Part shown: positions 27,555 through 36,616 of the stretch, in pieces | Position numbering within the stretch: position 1 is the first letter of the stretch | How the letters are laid out: every line of letters begins with the position of its first letter | From: a bacterium | GTDB lineage: Bacteria > UBP6 > UBA1177 | Length of the DNA: 64,000 bases | Assembly: GCA_016290135.1 (NCBI GenBank) | Contig: JAEESW010000005.1 | Location: 1 to 64,000 of the forward strand | Direction: 5' to 3' | Program-made: the position numbers and the translations under genes | The notes under the pieces: generated by a model | The model's database searches: none | The model's input: only the letters and a program-made list of their open reading frames with translations | Told to the model about the DNA's origin: nothing

Positions 27555-28811
27555 TTACAACTGTACTTTATTCAGGAGAAAATCATATATGTTAAGAATA
27601 AGAATTCCGTCATCATTGCGATAGGTAGGCTGCATACCGCCGACAATCACCACTTTTTGAAAGCTGTCGTCAATATGTTTCAGTGAACGCAGTTCCTGTT
27701 CATATTTTTCTTCAGACGGCAATGCGAAAGCTGACTGTATATAAATCCGGTCATATCCTTTATTGCAGACGAAATCGACTTCCAGTTGTCTGCGCTCACT
27801 TTTTCCCTCGGCGTTCCTGCCGAACATCGTCAGCTGTCCCACATCAACTGCAAATCCTCTGACACGCAATTCATTGTATATCAAGTTTTCCATTAAATGA
27901 GTCTGCTCTGTCTGGCGGAAATTAAGCCTGGCATTCCTAAGTCCAAGATCTCTGAAATAATATTTTGCCGGAGTATCGATATATTTTCTGCCTTTAATAT
28001 CATAACGAACCGCTTTTTCTATCAAAAAAGCATCCTGCATATAGTCGATGTACGATTTGATAGTATCTAGTGAGATACGGCTCTGTTTGACGCTTCTGAA
28101 AGTGTTTTGAATTTTATGCGGATTAGTTAAAGAGCCGATGCCGCTCGCGATCACATCGATCAGCTCATCCAAATCGGCATCCAGTTGAATGGAATACCTT
28201 TCTTTAATGTCTTTCAAATAGGTTTGAATGAATAAACTTTTCAGATACTCCTTTTTATCGTTTTCATCGCTCATCGTAACTGTTTTCGGCAACCCGCCGT
28301 ACTGCATATAATCATAGAGCAGTCTCATATTATAGACATCATGCTGAGGCTGAGCCGACATATATTCTTCAAAATTCAAGGGGTGGACCATAATACTGTG
28401 ACCCCGCCCCCTGAATTCCGTAATCACATCCTTTGACAGAAATTTTGCATTTGATCCGGTTACAAAGACATCGACATTTTCAATTTGAAGGTAACTGTTC
28501 AGTACATCTTCAAATTCTTTAACCATCTGTATCTCGTCAAGCAGAATGTAATATTTGCCGTCATCGACCAACTGCGCATCAATGTATTGCAAAAGATTGT
28601 CCGGATCACGCAACTCGCTGTTACGCCTGTCTTCCAGATTTATTTTTATGATATGATCTTCCGGAGTCCCTTCTTTTTCCAAAGCATCGGCAAAAATGTT
28701 GAACAGCAAATAGGATTTTCCGCTTCTGCGCATACCGGTAATGACCTTTATCATGCCGTTACCGCGGCTCTTCAGTAATTTCTGCTCGTACAAATCACGT
28801 TTTATCCTCAT
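27555..28811 (-). CDS. AAA ATPase with DUF4143 domain
   Basis: A 418-residue protein of the AAA_14-DUF4143 family. Walker A is TGMRRSGKSYLL near residue 27, Walker B is YYILLDEIQMVKEFE, and FVTGSNAKFLS is the sensor-1 segment. The C-terminal DUF4143 part includes YYFRDLGLRNARLNF, ENLIYNELRVRGFAVDVG and LEVDFVCNKG, the last resembling a PD-(D/E)XK-like core. Family function is not settled. Many genomes hold several divergent copies. Here it is bracketed by repeats, has a repeat in its own promoter region, and appears lower in GC than neighbouring core genes, so recent acquisition is plausible. Confidence 0.9.
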   Translation of the reverse strand: MRIKRDLYEQKLLKSRGNGMIKVITGMRRSGKSYLLFNIFADALEKEGTPEDHIIKINLEDRRNSELRDPDNLLQYIDAQLVDDGKYYILLDEIQMVKEFEDVLNSYLQIENVDVFVTGSNAKFLSKDVITEFRGRGHSIMVHPLNFEEYMSAQPQHDVYNMRLLYDYMQYGGLPKTVTMSDENDKKEYLKSLFIQTYLKDIKERYSIQLDADLDELIDVIASGIGSLTNPHKIQNTFRSVKQSRISLDTIKSYIDYMQDAFLIEKAVRYDIKGRKYIDTPAKYYFRDLGLRNARLNFRQTEQTHLMENLIYNELRVRGFAVDVGQLTMFGRNAEGKSERRQLEVDFVCNKGYDRIYIQSAFALPSEEKYEQELRSLKHIDDSFQKVVIVGGMQPTYRNDDGILILNIYDFLLNKVQL

Positions 28812-28820
28812 GTTTCACCT

Positions 28821-28856
28821 CGATATCTTTGTGTCAATACACACTTTTATCAACTG
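28821..28856. repeat. Dyad repeat, copy 2 (in the leader of the ATPase gene)
   Basis: A 36-bp copy with four mismatches to copy 1. It ends 10 bp before the ATG of the ATPase gene, covering the place where a promoter or operator should lie; TTGACA occurs in it on the minus strand. This suggests an operator or autoregulatory site. Confidence 0.75.
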
Positions 28857-28892
28857 AACAATAGCATGTTTTTTTCAATAGTGCAAGCAGTT

Positions 28893-28932
28893 CATTCGAT
28901 ATTTTTGTGTACATCCACACTTTTATCGACTG
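28893..28932. repeat. 40-bp dyad repeat, copy 3 (upstream edge of ATPase cassette)
   Basis: Differs from copy 1 at only two central positions and has the same orientation. It lies 24 bp beyond the stop of the small lipoprotein gene. Confidence 0.85.
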
Positions 28933-28956
28933 AAAAATCCATTAACCTCCCTCTCA

Positions 28957-29307
28957 TCAGATGCAGATTGGATCATCCGCAGTAGGAGTGTCACAGTTAG
29001 GACGGCAGAAGGTGATCCTGCCATCTTTGTCGTAATAAGGGAAGGGAGCTTCACTCAAAGACGGCTGGCATTCGTCTGAATCGGATTTTTCCGTGTCGGA
29101 ATCCGTATCGACATCCGGCTTTACATCCGAATCATCAACGATTTCAGAATTTTGAGAGTCAGAATCATCATCGATAGTTTCCGTATCACTGCCGTCGGAA
29201 TCGGCATCCGACAGAATGTCAGAATCGTTTGATGAGTGCGAGGATGAGCAGGAAACCAGGAAAATCAATCCCAAAACAACTAAAAATAGTCTTAAATGGA
29301 GCGGCAT
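28957..29307 (-). CDS. Small lipoprotein with acidic linker, possibly truncated
   Basis: ATG 29307 has GGAGGTGAAT upstream and gives 116 residues with lipobox LVSC (Cys20). Most of the mature protein is Asp/Ser/Glu/Thr linker. The only compact part is the C-terminus CQPSLSEAPFPYYDKDGR with FCRPNCDTPTADDPICI. That Cys-rich ending looks like the start of a larger domain, and the repeat-bracketed cassette begins 24 bp beyond the stop, so truncation is possible. Confidence 0.7.
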   Translation of the reverse strand: MPLHLRLFLVVLGLIFLVSCSSSHSSNDSDILSDADSDGSDTETIDDDSDSQNSEIVDDSDVKPDVDTDSDTEKSDSDECQPSLSEAPFPYYDKDGRITFCRPNCDTPTADDPICI

Positions 29308-29506
29308 ATTCACCTCCGAAATTGTAAAAAACAGCACCGAATAGTTTATTTTTAAAAACAATGTGTCAAGCGTAAGATCAATACTATGACATCAATTTTG
29401 CTTTTCTTCGCAACCGTTTCTTGCATTTTGAACGCTCTTGACTATAAAACTTCCGTTTTTTTGTGCTATAACAAATGAATTTTTATAATTTTGAGGAGAT
29501 TTTATC

Positions 29507-31891
29507 ATGAAATTATCTTTGAACTGGCTTAACGACTACATAGATCTCAGCGGTATAGCTGCGGAAGAGATCGCGAAACAACTGACGATGAAATCGGCGG
29601 AAGTCGAAGATTACGAGTGGCTTTTCAAGCACTTCGACCAGGTCATTACGGCAAAAGTAATGAAAGTCGAGAATCATCCGAATTCCGATCACCTTCATCT
29701 GGCAACCGTTTTTGACGGCAAAAAAGAGCAGACAGTTGTCTGCGGCGCACCGAATATCGCTGAAGGCCAGACTGTCGCGTTTGCTCCGCTCGGAACAGTT
29801 CTTCCCGGCAATTTCGAGATAAAGCCGGCAAAGATCCGCGGAGTCGAAAGCTGCGGCATGATCTGCGCTGAAGACGAACTCGGGCTCGGCACCGATCATT
29901 CGGGCATCATGGTTCTTGATCCGGCGACAGAGATCGGCGTTCCCCTCAAAAAGATATTCAACAGACAGGATTTCGTAATTGAAATCGAAAACAAGACGAT
30001 AAACCACAGACCGGACCTCTGGGGTCACTACGGAATAGCGCGTGAGATCAGGGCGATATTCGAACTTCCGTGGAAAAAGGAGCTCAAATACACAGGCATC
30101 AAAGCCGACAGAGTTGACGAAAAATTCGAAATCGAAATCAAAACTCCGCGCTGCCTCCACTATCTCGGCCTCAAAGTCAGCAACCTCAAAACCGCTCCTT
30201 CGCCTGACTGGATGAAGGCGAGACTTGAAAATGTCGGGCTCCGTCCGATAAACAACATCGTCGATATCGCAAACTACGTCATGTATGAAGTCGGTCATCC
30301 GCTCCACACCTTCGACAGACGCGACATCGCAGGAAACAAGATCGTCATCCGCGACGCATTCGAAGGGGAAAACTTCACGACTTTGGACAACATTCCGAGA
30401 GTTCTCAAAAATACCGATGCAGTGATCGCGGACGAAACGAGAAGCCTTGCGATCGCAGGTGTCATGGGCGGTCTCAACAGCGAAATCAAGGACGATACGA
30501 CTGAGATCTTCATCGAATCGGCTCTTTTCTCGCCGGCAAGCGTCCGCAGAACGGCGAACAGGCTCGACCTCAGGACCGATGCAGTCAACAGATACGAAAA
30601 ATCGCTCTGGGTCGAAAACTGCTACCTTGCGATGGAGCGCATCGTCACTCTCATCAAAGAGATAATTCCGGGTGCGGTCATCACTTCGGAACTTGCAACG
30701 GCCGATAACAGCGAAGGATACGGATTCAAAGGAAACATCGTCATCACGACTGACAGGATCCGCTCGCTCCTCGGCATTCCCGAAGCTGACCTCAGCGATG
30801 AAAAGATCGTTTCGATGCTCACTTACCTCGATTTCGGCGTTAAAAACGACGGAGGAAAACTCACGATCGAAGTTCCTGCTCACAGAAGAAGCAAAGATGT
30901 TTCGATCGCTGAAGATATCGTCGAAGAAGTCGGCAGACTTTACGGATTCAACAACATCAAGCCGCAGAGCCCCTACTTTGAAGTCGAGCGTCCGGCACGC
31001 AACAAAGATATGGAAAAGACCGAGATTTTGAAAAACCTCCTTGCAAAAGGATTCGGTGCGAACGAAGTTATGAACTACTCTTTCTACGGAGCTAACGACC
31101 TCGAACTCGTTCCGTTCCCGAAGGAAAAGATCGTCGAAACGGTCGATGAAAGGGACACGCCTTACCTCAGATATTCGCTCTTCCAGGGCTTAATCAGGAA
31201 CGTTCACGAAAACCTCAAGAATTTCAAACAGTTCACCCTTTTTGAATTCGGCCGTATCTTCACAGTCGACGACGAGAGGAAGAGGATCGGCATAATCGCA
31301 GTCGGAACACCGGAACTCTTTGAATACACGAAGAGGATCATGGTCTCGATAGCAAAAGAGCTCAGAACTCCGCCTCTGCGTTTCGAAAGGATCTCCGGAA
31401 ACGCCCTCTGCGGAACGGAATTCCTTCACCCGAACAAGTCGGCAGTCGTTCTTGCCGGCAAAGATCCGATCGCGGTCTTCGGCGAAGTCCACCCCGGGAT
31501 CCTCAAAAAATGCGACATCAACGTTCCGGTTTCATACATCGAGATCGAACAGACTGCGCTTTACGACCTGCCTGAAAGAAACACGAAATTCGAACAACTC
31601 CTCAAATTCCCTTCGACGAGTTTCGATGTTTCGGCTATCGTTCCCGAAAGAACCGAAAGTTCGCAGCTTTTGAACGTCATCAAGAAAGCGGTCGATCCGA
31701 AGATCTTCATCGAGACGAAACTTGTTGACAAATTCATCGGTTTCCCGATCCTTCCCGGCTTTGCAAGCATCACGATGAGAGTCGTCCTCAACGCGAAAGA
31801 GCGCACTCTCACGATCGACGAGATGAAGGAGACCCAGCAGAAAGTTTTCGCGGCTCTCAGAAACGCAGGCTGGAAGATCAGCGGCGACTAA
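29507..31891 (+). CDS. pheT: Phenylalanyl-tRNA synthetase beta subunit
   Basis: A 794-residue PheT. It has the N-terminal tRNA-binding (EMAP-like) domain (AKVMKVENHPNSDHLHLATV), B3/B4 editing domain (EVGHPLHTFDRRDI, AIAGVMGGLNSEI), B5 domain (VPAHRRSKDVSIAEDIVEEVGRLYG) and the C-terminal anticodon-binding FDX-ACB (FPSTSFDVSAIVPE, MRVVLNAKERTLTIDEM). It charges tRNA-Phe as an alpha2beta2 enzyme. The usual partner pheS is not adjacent; a lipoprotein gene and 199 bp lie upstream. It starts the plus-strand run pheT-cdsA-dxr-radA, with a GAGGAG ribosome site. Confidence 0.97.
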   Translation: MKLSLNWLNDYIDLSGIAAEEIAKQLTMKSAEVEDYEWLFKHFDQVITAKVMKVENHPNSDHLHLATVFDGKKEQTVVCGAPNIAEGQTVAFAPLGTVLPGNFEIKPAKIRGVESCGMICAEDELGLGTDHSGIMVLDPATEIGVPLKKIFNRQDFVIEIENKTINHRPDLWGHYGIAREIRAIFELPWKKELKYTGIKADRVDEKFEIEIKTPRCLHYLGLKVSNLKTAPSPDWMKARLENVGLRPINNIVDIANYVMYEVGHPLHTFDRRDIAGNKIVIRDAFEGENFTTLDNIPRVLKNTDAVIADETRSLAIAGVMGGLNSEIKDDTTEIFIESALFSPASVRRTANRLDLRTDAVNRYEKSLWVENCYLAMERIVTLIKEIIPGAVITSELATADNSEGYGFKGNIVITTDRIRSLLGIPEADLSDEKIVSMLTYLDFGVKNDGGKLTIEVPAHRRSKDVSIAEDIVEEVGRLYGFNNIKPQSPYFEVERPARNKDMEKTEILKNLLAKGFGANEVMNYSFYGANDLELVPFPKEKIVETVDERDTPYLRYSLFQGLIRNVHENLKNFKQFTLFEFGRIFTVDDERKRIGIIAVGTPELFEYTKRIMVSIAKELRTPPLRFERISGNALCGTEFLHPNKSAVVLAGKDPIAVFGEVHPGILKKCDINVPVSYIEIEQTALYDLPERNTKFEQLLKFPSTSFDVSAIVPERTESSQLLNVIKKAVDPKIFIETKLVDKFIGFPILPGFASITMRVVLNAKERTLTIDEMKETQQKVFAALRNAGWKISGD

Positions 31892-31918
31892 AGATCAAAG
31901 ACCAACACCGGAGTTTTC

Positions 31919-32845
31919 ATGAAAACACGTATAATCACAGCGGTCATACTTATTGCGGCGGCAGTCGGACTCATCTATTTCGTTCCGGCATATATTTTCA
32001 ACTATCTCGTTATAATCCTCGCGTTTTTCACCTTCGCGGAATATCTTTCGATGTTCAAAGAGAGGAATCATCCCCTTTTCATAATCGCGGCGATACTCAT
32101 GCTCAGCATGGCGAATTCGATAATGCGGATGGATGCTATCTTCCTTGCTGCGGCGAACCCGGCAACGGCTTCGATAGTTGAAGTCGGAAAGTCAGGCGAA
32201 GCATTCTGGAAACTTTATATGCCTCTCAAGCAGTTTCTCACGGTGCTTTTTGCAGGCGTAGCGCTCATTCCGATGATCGCTCTCACCGGCAAGGACGAAA
32301 TTGCAGTGAAATTCAGAAGGATGAATGTCTATTTCTTCGGATTTTTCTATTTCGGCATAACTTTCGGGCTCTTCCCGCTCATCAAAAGCTATACTTTCGG
32401 ATTGGAACCGCTCTTTGAAAAGTTCCCGGACTCGAATCCGCACTGGTTCCTTTTCATGCTCGTGATCCCGTGGGTCTGCGACAGCGCGGCCTACTTCGGC
32501 GGAAAAGCGCTCGGCAAGCACAAATTCGCTCCGGCTATAAGCCCCAAAAAAACCTGGGAAGGAGCAGTTTCCGGCGCGATTTTCTCGGTCGTTGCAGGTC
32601 TTGTCTTCGCCCTCACTCTCCTTAAAAACGAAAATGTGTGGTTTGTCCTGCTCGTAGCACTTCTTGACGGCATTTTCGCGCAGTTCGGAGACCTGATAGA
32701 ATCGCTCATCAAACGAGGCGCCAACGTCAAGGATTCAAGCAATCTCATTCCGGGCCACGGCGGCCTTTTCGACCGCACCGATTCGCTTCTCGTTTCGGCA
32801 GTTGTTGTTTTCGTTTCTCTCCTTGTAAAAAGCTATGTCGGATAA
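31919..32845 (+). CDS. cdsA: Phosphatidate cytidylyltransferase CdsA
   Basis: A 308-residue integral membrane enzyme making CDP-diacylglycerol from phosphatidate and CTP. About eight hydrophobic segments are visible. The C-terminal CDP-DAG synthase signature runs from LIKRGANVKDSSNLIPGHGG to FDRTDSLL, and IPWVCDSAAYFGGKALGKHK with ISPKKTWEG is the metal/CTP region. It follows pheT by 27 bp and overlaps dxr by 11 bp, the common cdsA-dxr coupling. Confidence 0.96.
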   Translation: MKTRIITAVILIAAAVGLIYFVPAYIFNYLVIILAFFTFAEYLSMFKERNHPLFIIAAILMLSMANSIMRMDAIFLAAANPATASIVEVGKSGEAFWKLYMPLKQFLTVLFAGVALIPMIALTGKDEIAVKFRRMNVYFFGFFYFGITFGLFPLIKSYTFGLEPLFEKFPDSNPHWFLFMLVIPWVCDSAAYFGGKALGKHKFAPAISPKKTWEGAVSGAIFSVVAGLVFALTLLKNENVWFVLLVALLDGIFAQFGDLIESLIKRGANVKDSSNLIPGHGGLFDRTDSLLVSAVVVFVSLLVKSYVG

Positions 32846-33986
32846 GATCGTAATTTTCGGCGTTACAGGCTCTATCGGAACGAATACCGAGCGCCTTGTC
32901 CGCGCATTTTCCGATAAATTTGAGATAACAGGCTGCTCGGCAGGAAAAAATATCGCCCTTCTCAACGAAATGATCCCGCGTCACAGGTCACTCAAAGCGG
33001 TCGCTGTGATGGATGAAGAAGATAAAAATTCCGTCGTTTTTGACGGAAAGATATATTCCGGCGAGGACGGTATGATGCGCCTTCTCGACCTGAATCCGGA
33101 TAAAATAGTCATGGCCCTCCCCGGTAAATCGGGCTGGAAAATAACTGCCGAAGCTGTGAAAAGAGGGATCAAAGTCTGCCTTGCAAACAAAGAATCGTTA
33201 GTTATTTCAGGGTTTTATCTCGGCAGTTCCGTAACTTCAGACAGATCTAAGATAATTCCGATTGACAGCGAGCACGCGGCTTTGATGCAGCTTTTGGAAC
33301 ACAGCCGCAGAAACGACATCGCAAAAGTATATATCACCGCTTCCGGCGGAGCTCTGCGCGACATGAGCGCGGCTGAAATGGAAAACGCTGATGCTGCTGC
33401 GGCACTGAACCACCCCGTCTGGAGCATGGGGCAGAAAGTAACGATCGACAGCGCGACGATGCTCAACAAAGGTTTGGAACTCTTCGAAGCGTTCTGGCTT
33501 TTCGATCTCGACCCCGAAAAACTCGATGTCCTGGTGCATCCCAGCGTCAACACTCACGCGGCCCTTCTTTTCAAAGACGGCTCCAGTGTGGCGCAGAACG
33601 CGGTCGGAAACATGCTTGTCCCAATCGCCGCGGCACTCTCCTACCCTGACATGCTTCCGGTAGTCGAAAAATTTCCCGAAATGGATTTTGAATACTGCGG
33701 CAAAAATATGACTTTCCAAAAACCCGACCTCGTGAAATATCCGCTTCTAAAAACTGCGTTCGAACTCCTTAAGAACCGCGATTATTCGGGCATGGTGGCA
33801 TACGCGATATCGGACGAAACGGCGGTTTCCAAATTCCTCAAAGGAGAGATCAGAGTAAAAGGGATACACTCGATCGTCCAGGCTTCAACAGAAAGATTCA
33901 GCTGTCAGAAAGCACCGCAATCGATTGAAGAAATATCCGAATTCATTAAAGAAATCGAAGAATTTGCGATAAACATCAAAATATAG
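32835..33986 (+). CDS. dxr: 1-deoxy-D-xylulose 5-phosphate reductoisomerase
   Basis: A 383-residue NADPH enzyme making 2-C-methyl-D-erythritol 4-phosphate, the committed step of MEP isoprenoid synthesis. Signatures are FGVTGSIGTNTERLV (NADPH loop), LANKESLVISG, IPIDSEHAALMQLL (metal-binding Asp/Glu), TASGGALRD, NHPVWSMGQKVTIDSATMLNKGLE and DVLVHPSVNTHA. Full length. The ATG overlaps the end of cdsA. A zinc-protease rseP often follows in other genomes; here radA does. Confidence 0.97.
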   Translation: MSDKIVIFGVTGSIGTNTERLVRAFSDKFEITGCSAGKNIALLNEMIPRHRSLKAVAVMDEEDKNSVVFDGKIYSGEDGMMRLLDLNPDKIVMALPGKSGWKITAEAVKRGIKVCLANKESLVISGFYLGSSVTSDRSKIIPIDSEHAALMQLLEHSRRNDIAKVYITASGGALRDMSAAEMENADAAAALNHPVWSMGQKVTIDSATMLNKGLELFEAFWLFDLDPEKLDVLVHPSVNTHAALLFKDGSSVAQNAVGNMLVPIAAALSYPDMLPVVEKFPEMDFEYCGKNMTFQKPDLVKYPLLKTAFELLKNRDYSGMVAYAISDETAVSKFLKGEIRVKGIHSIVQASTERFSCQKAPQSIEEISEFIKEIEEFAINIKI

Positions 33987-33992
33987 GTCAAA

Positions 33993-35384
33993 ATGGTAAA
34001 AAAACGCACTTCTTACGTCTGCAGAAACTGTTCGTATACGACTCCGAAATGGATGGGGAGATGCCCCGAATGCGGAGAGTGGAACACTTTGGAGGAAAAG
34101 GACGAAACTGTTGTGACGGAACAGGATCACAGGCTTTTCGCAACTTCTCCCGATGCGGTATACACTCACATTTCCGAGGTCAAAAGCACCGACAGTGAAA
34201 GGGTGAAAACGGGTTACAAAGAGTTTGACAGAATTTTGGGCGGAGGTGTCGTCAAAGGAAGCTACAACCTCATCAGCGGCCATCCAGGAATAGGAAAATC
34301 GACACTCATGCTCCAGATCGCGCTCGAACTTTCAAAACAGTGCAAAGTCCTCTATCTGTCAGCTGAAGAGAGCATTTCTCAAGTCAAAATAAGGTTTGAA
34401 AGGCTCGCCGGGAAGCGTGACTGCGGCAGACTTTACCTTTCGAATGAAAGCAACCTCGACAAGCTCAGGGCAAAACTTGAGGAAGAGGATTTCGACATAC
34501 TTTTCTGCGATTCGATACAGTCGGTCTACTCCCCTTCCGTCCTCGGTATTCCCGGTTCGGTGAGCCAGATAAAAGAGTGTGCCGTCAGACTTTTAGAAAC
34601 TGCGAAAAGAAAAAATATAACGGTCTTTGTCGTCGGTCACGTCACCAAAAACGGCGAGATCGCAGGTCCGATGCTGCTTGAGCACATGGTCGATTCAGTC
34701 CTTATTTTTGAAGGTGACTCCTCTCTCGGCTACCGCGTTTTGCGCTGCTCGAAAAACCGCTTCGGAGCGACTGACGAGATCGGTATCTTCACGATGACTT
34801 CAAACGGTCTGCACGAAGTAGAAAACCCGAGCCAGTTCTTTTTGTCCGACAATCTGGGAACCATCTCAGGCTCGGCACGTGCACTCGTCCTCGAAGGAAC
34901 GCGCCCGTTCTTAGTCGAAGTCCAGTCGCTCGTCACAAGTTCGAATCTGCCGCAGCCGCGACGCGTCGTAACGGGCATCGACAGCGGAAGGCTCGCAATG
35001 ATCTGCGCCATTTTAGAAAAAAGATGCGACATCTATTTTTCCAATTTCGACATTTTCGTGAACATCGCCGGCGGACTCAAAATAAAGACTCCGAGCATAG
35101 ACGTGCCGCTTGCAGCCTCGCTTTTCTCATCGGTATTCAACCTTTCCCTTCCCGTTGACTGGGCTTTTGTGGGAGAGATCGGTCTCGGCGGCGAAGTGCG
35201 CGAAGTCCCGGGACTCGACATCATGCTGAAAGAAGGAACAAGACTTGGTTTGAGCAGGATCTTCGCTCCTGTAGAACGCAGCAACAAAGAGAAGAAATAT
35301 CCGGGTAAAACCGAAATAATCAGGATATCCCACATCGACGAGATCAGGGAACATACCGCTTCGACCAATATTTTCGACAGATAA
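33993..35384 (+). CDS. radA: DNA repair protein RadA (Sms)
   Basis: A 463-residue RecA-like helicase that helps branch migration. The N-terminal C4 zinc finger is CRNCSYTTPKWMGRCPECGEW, Walker A is GHPGIGKSTLML, Walker B is ILFCDSIQSVYS, and the RadA-specific KNRFG motif is present (RCSKNRFGATDEIG). The C-terminal LonP-like domain is SIDVPLAASLFSSV with AFVGEIGLGGEVREV. Starts 6 bp after dxr. Confidence 0.96.
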   Translation: MVKKRTSYVCRNCSYTTPKWMGRCPECGEWNTLEEKDETVVTEQDHRLFATSPDAVYTHISEVKSTDSERVKTGYKEFDRILGGGVVKGSYNLISGHPGIGKSTLMLQIALELSKQCKVLYLSAEESISQVKIRFERLAGKRDCGRLYLSNESNLDKLRAKLEEEDFDILFCDSIQSVYSPSVLGIPGSVSQIKECAVRLLETAKRKNITVFVVGHVTKNGEIAGPMLLEHMVDSVLIFEGDSSLGYRVLRCSKNRFGATDEIGIFTMTSNGLHEVENPSQFFLSDNLGTISGSARALVLEGTRPFLVEVQSLVTSSNLPQPRRVVTGIDSGRLAMICAILEKRCDIYFSNFDIFVNIAGGLKIKTPSIDVPLAASLFSSVFNLSLPVDWAFVGEIGLGGEVREVPGLDIMLKEGTRLGLSRIFAPVERSNKEKKYPGKTEIIRISHIDEIREHTASTNIFDR

Positions 35385-35475
35385 GCTGAAAGGCGAAATA
35401 AAACCTTTATATTCTTTCAGGATTGGATAATATACCCCGCTTTTGGTTTTGCGGTTTTTCACAAACGGATTGGAA

Positions 35476-36018
35476 ATGGCAGACGAAACTGAAAAGAAAG
35501 AAATTAAGTGGTACGACCTCAAAGCTCAGGTCCTGAATATCTGGAAAAAACTGATCCATCTCAATGCCGATCCGCACGACATAGCTTTCGGGCTGGCACT
35601 CGGGATATTCGTCGGATTTCTCCCGATAATGGGGATCCAGATGGTCGTCGCAGGGCTTGTCTGCCTTCCTTTCAAGCACGCTAACAAACCGGCGGCAGTT
35701 GCAGGCGTCTGGATAACGAACCCGCTTACGGTCATTCCGATATACGCTTTCATATATTGGATAGGGACTTTCTTTTATCCTGCAGATCACGTCGTAACCC
35801 CGTCAACGATCATGTCGAAAATGACGGATGTCCTCAAACTTGAAGGCTTTGTAGCACAGACAAAGGGCTTTCTCGCGCTCGGAGCCGACATTTTTCTTCC
35901 GATGTGCATAGGAGGCGCAGTCGTCGGACTTATTGCCATGATACCGACATACATCATCACAAAAAAATCGATCACCGCTTATCGGAACAAAAAAAGGGCA
36001 AAGCAAAATGCAGAATAG
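35476..36018 (+). CDS. DUF2062 membrane protein
   Basis: ATG 35476 is preferred over the longer track ORF, giving 180 residues. The DUF2062 pattern is clear: DPHDIAFGLALGIFVGFLPI, MGIQMVVAGLVCLPFKHANK, AAVAGVWITNPLTVIPIYAF. There are three to four hydrophobic segments and a basic cytoplasmic tail. Family function is not known; members are small inner-membrane proteins. It overlaps the exonuclease gene by 11 bp. TATAAT-like GGATAATATA lies in the 91-bp gap after radA, so a separate promoter is possible. Confidence 0.85.
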   Translation: MADETEKKEIKWYDLKAQVLNIWKKLIHLNADPHDIAFGLALGIFVGFLPIMGIQMVVAGLVCLPFKHANKPAAVAGVWITNPLTVIPIYAFIYWIGTFFYPADHVVTPSTIMSKMTDVLKLEGFVAQTKGFLALGADIFLPMCIGGAVVGLIAMIPTYIITKKSITAYRNKKRAKQNAE

Positions 36019-36616
36019 AAACGTTACGGTTTTCGACCTTGAAACGACGGGACTTTCGCCCGACTGCGGCGACAGAATAACCGAAATAGGCGCGATAAAA
36101 CTGTGCGGCAACAAACTCTGCGGCGTTTTTCAGACTCTGGTGAATCCGGGAAGGAAGATCCCCGAAAAAATCGTCGAAATAACCGGAATAACGAACGAAA
36201 TGGTGGCAGACAAACCGACGATCTCGCAGGTGCTGCCGCTTTTTGCCGACTTTATCGGAGACGACATACTTGCGGCCCACAACGCAAAATTCGACACCTC
36301 TTTTCTGCGCTACGAGCTGAAGGAATGCGGCATAAACAAGAATTTCGAGATTTACTGCACCCTTCTCAACTCGCGCAAAGAGGTCAAAACTTCAGCCAAT
36401 TTCAAGCTCGCCACTTTGAAGAACCACTTCAACTTAAAGCCGATGGGAGCGATGCACCGCGCCCTTTCAGACGCCTACGTCACAGCGCAGCTCTATCTCA
36501 AACTCACGAAAAACTGGGGGACTGACACGATGAGCCAGTTTGAAAAAGAGATCGAACTCCTCATGAATTCAATGGATGAAGACGATATCTACATTATTGA
36601 TCCGAAAATCCTCTGA
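36008..36616 (+). CDS. DnaQ-like 3'-5' exonuclease (DEDDh)
   Basis: A 202-residue stand-alone exonuclease related to the PolIII epsilon proofreading subunit. ExoI is FDLETTGLSP with CGDRITEIGAI, ExoII is LAAHNAKFDTSFLRYEL, and ExoIII is HRALSDAYVTAQLY, giving the D-E-D-H-D metal set. No polymerase-binding tail is apparent, so either repair or replication proofreading is possible. Its stop codon abuts the stop of the convergent helicase gene with no bases between. Confidence 0.9.
   Translation: MQNRNVTVFDLETTGLSPDCGDRITEIGAIKLCGNKLCGVFQTLVNPGRKIPEKIVEITGITNEMVADKPTISQVLPLFADFIGDDILAAHNAKFDTSFLRYELKECGINKNFEIYCTLLNSRKEVKTSANFKLATLKNHFNLKPMGAMHRALSDAYVTAQLYLKLTKNWGTDTMSQFEKEIELLMNSMDEDDIYIIDPKIL

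Noticed and set aside
29513-30883. 456-residue minus-strand ORF opposite pheT
   Set aside because: It is antisense to a clear full-length PheT, rich in Arg, Phe, Asp and Val, has no ribosome site or recognisable domain, and is explained by codon bias.
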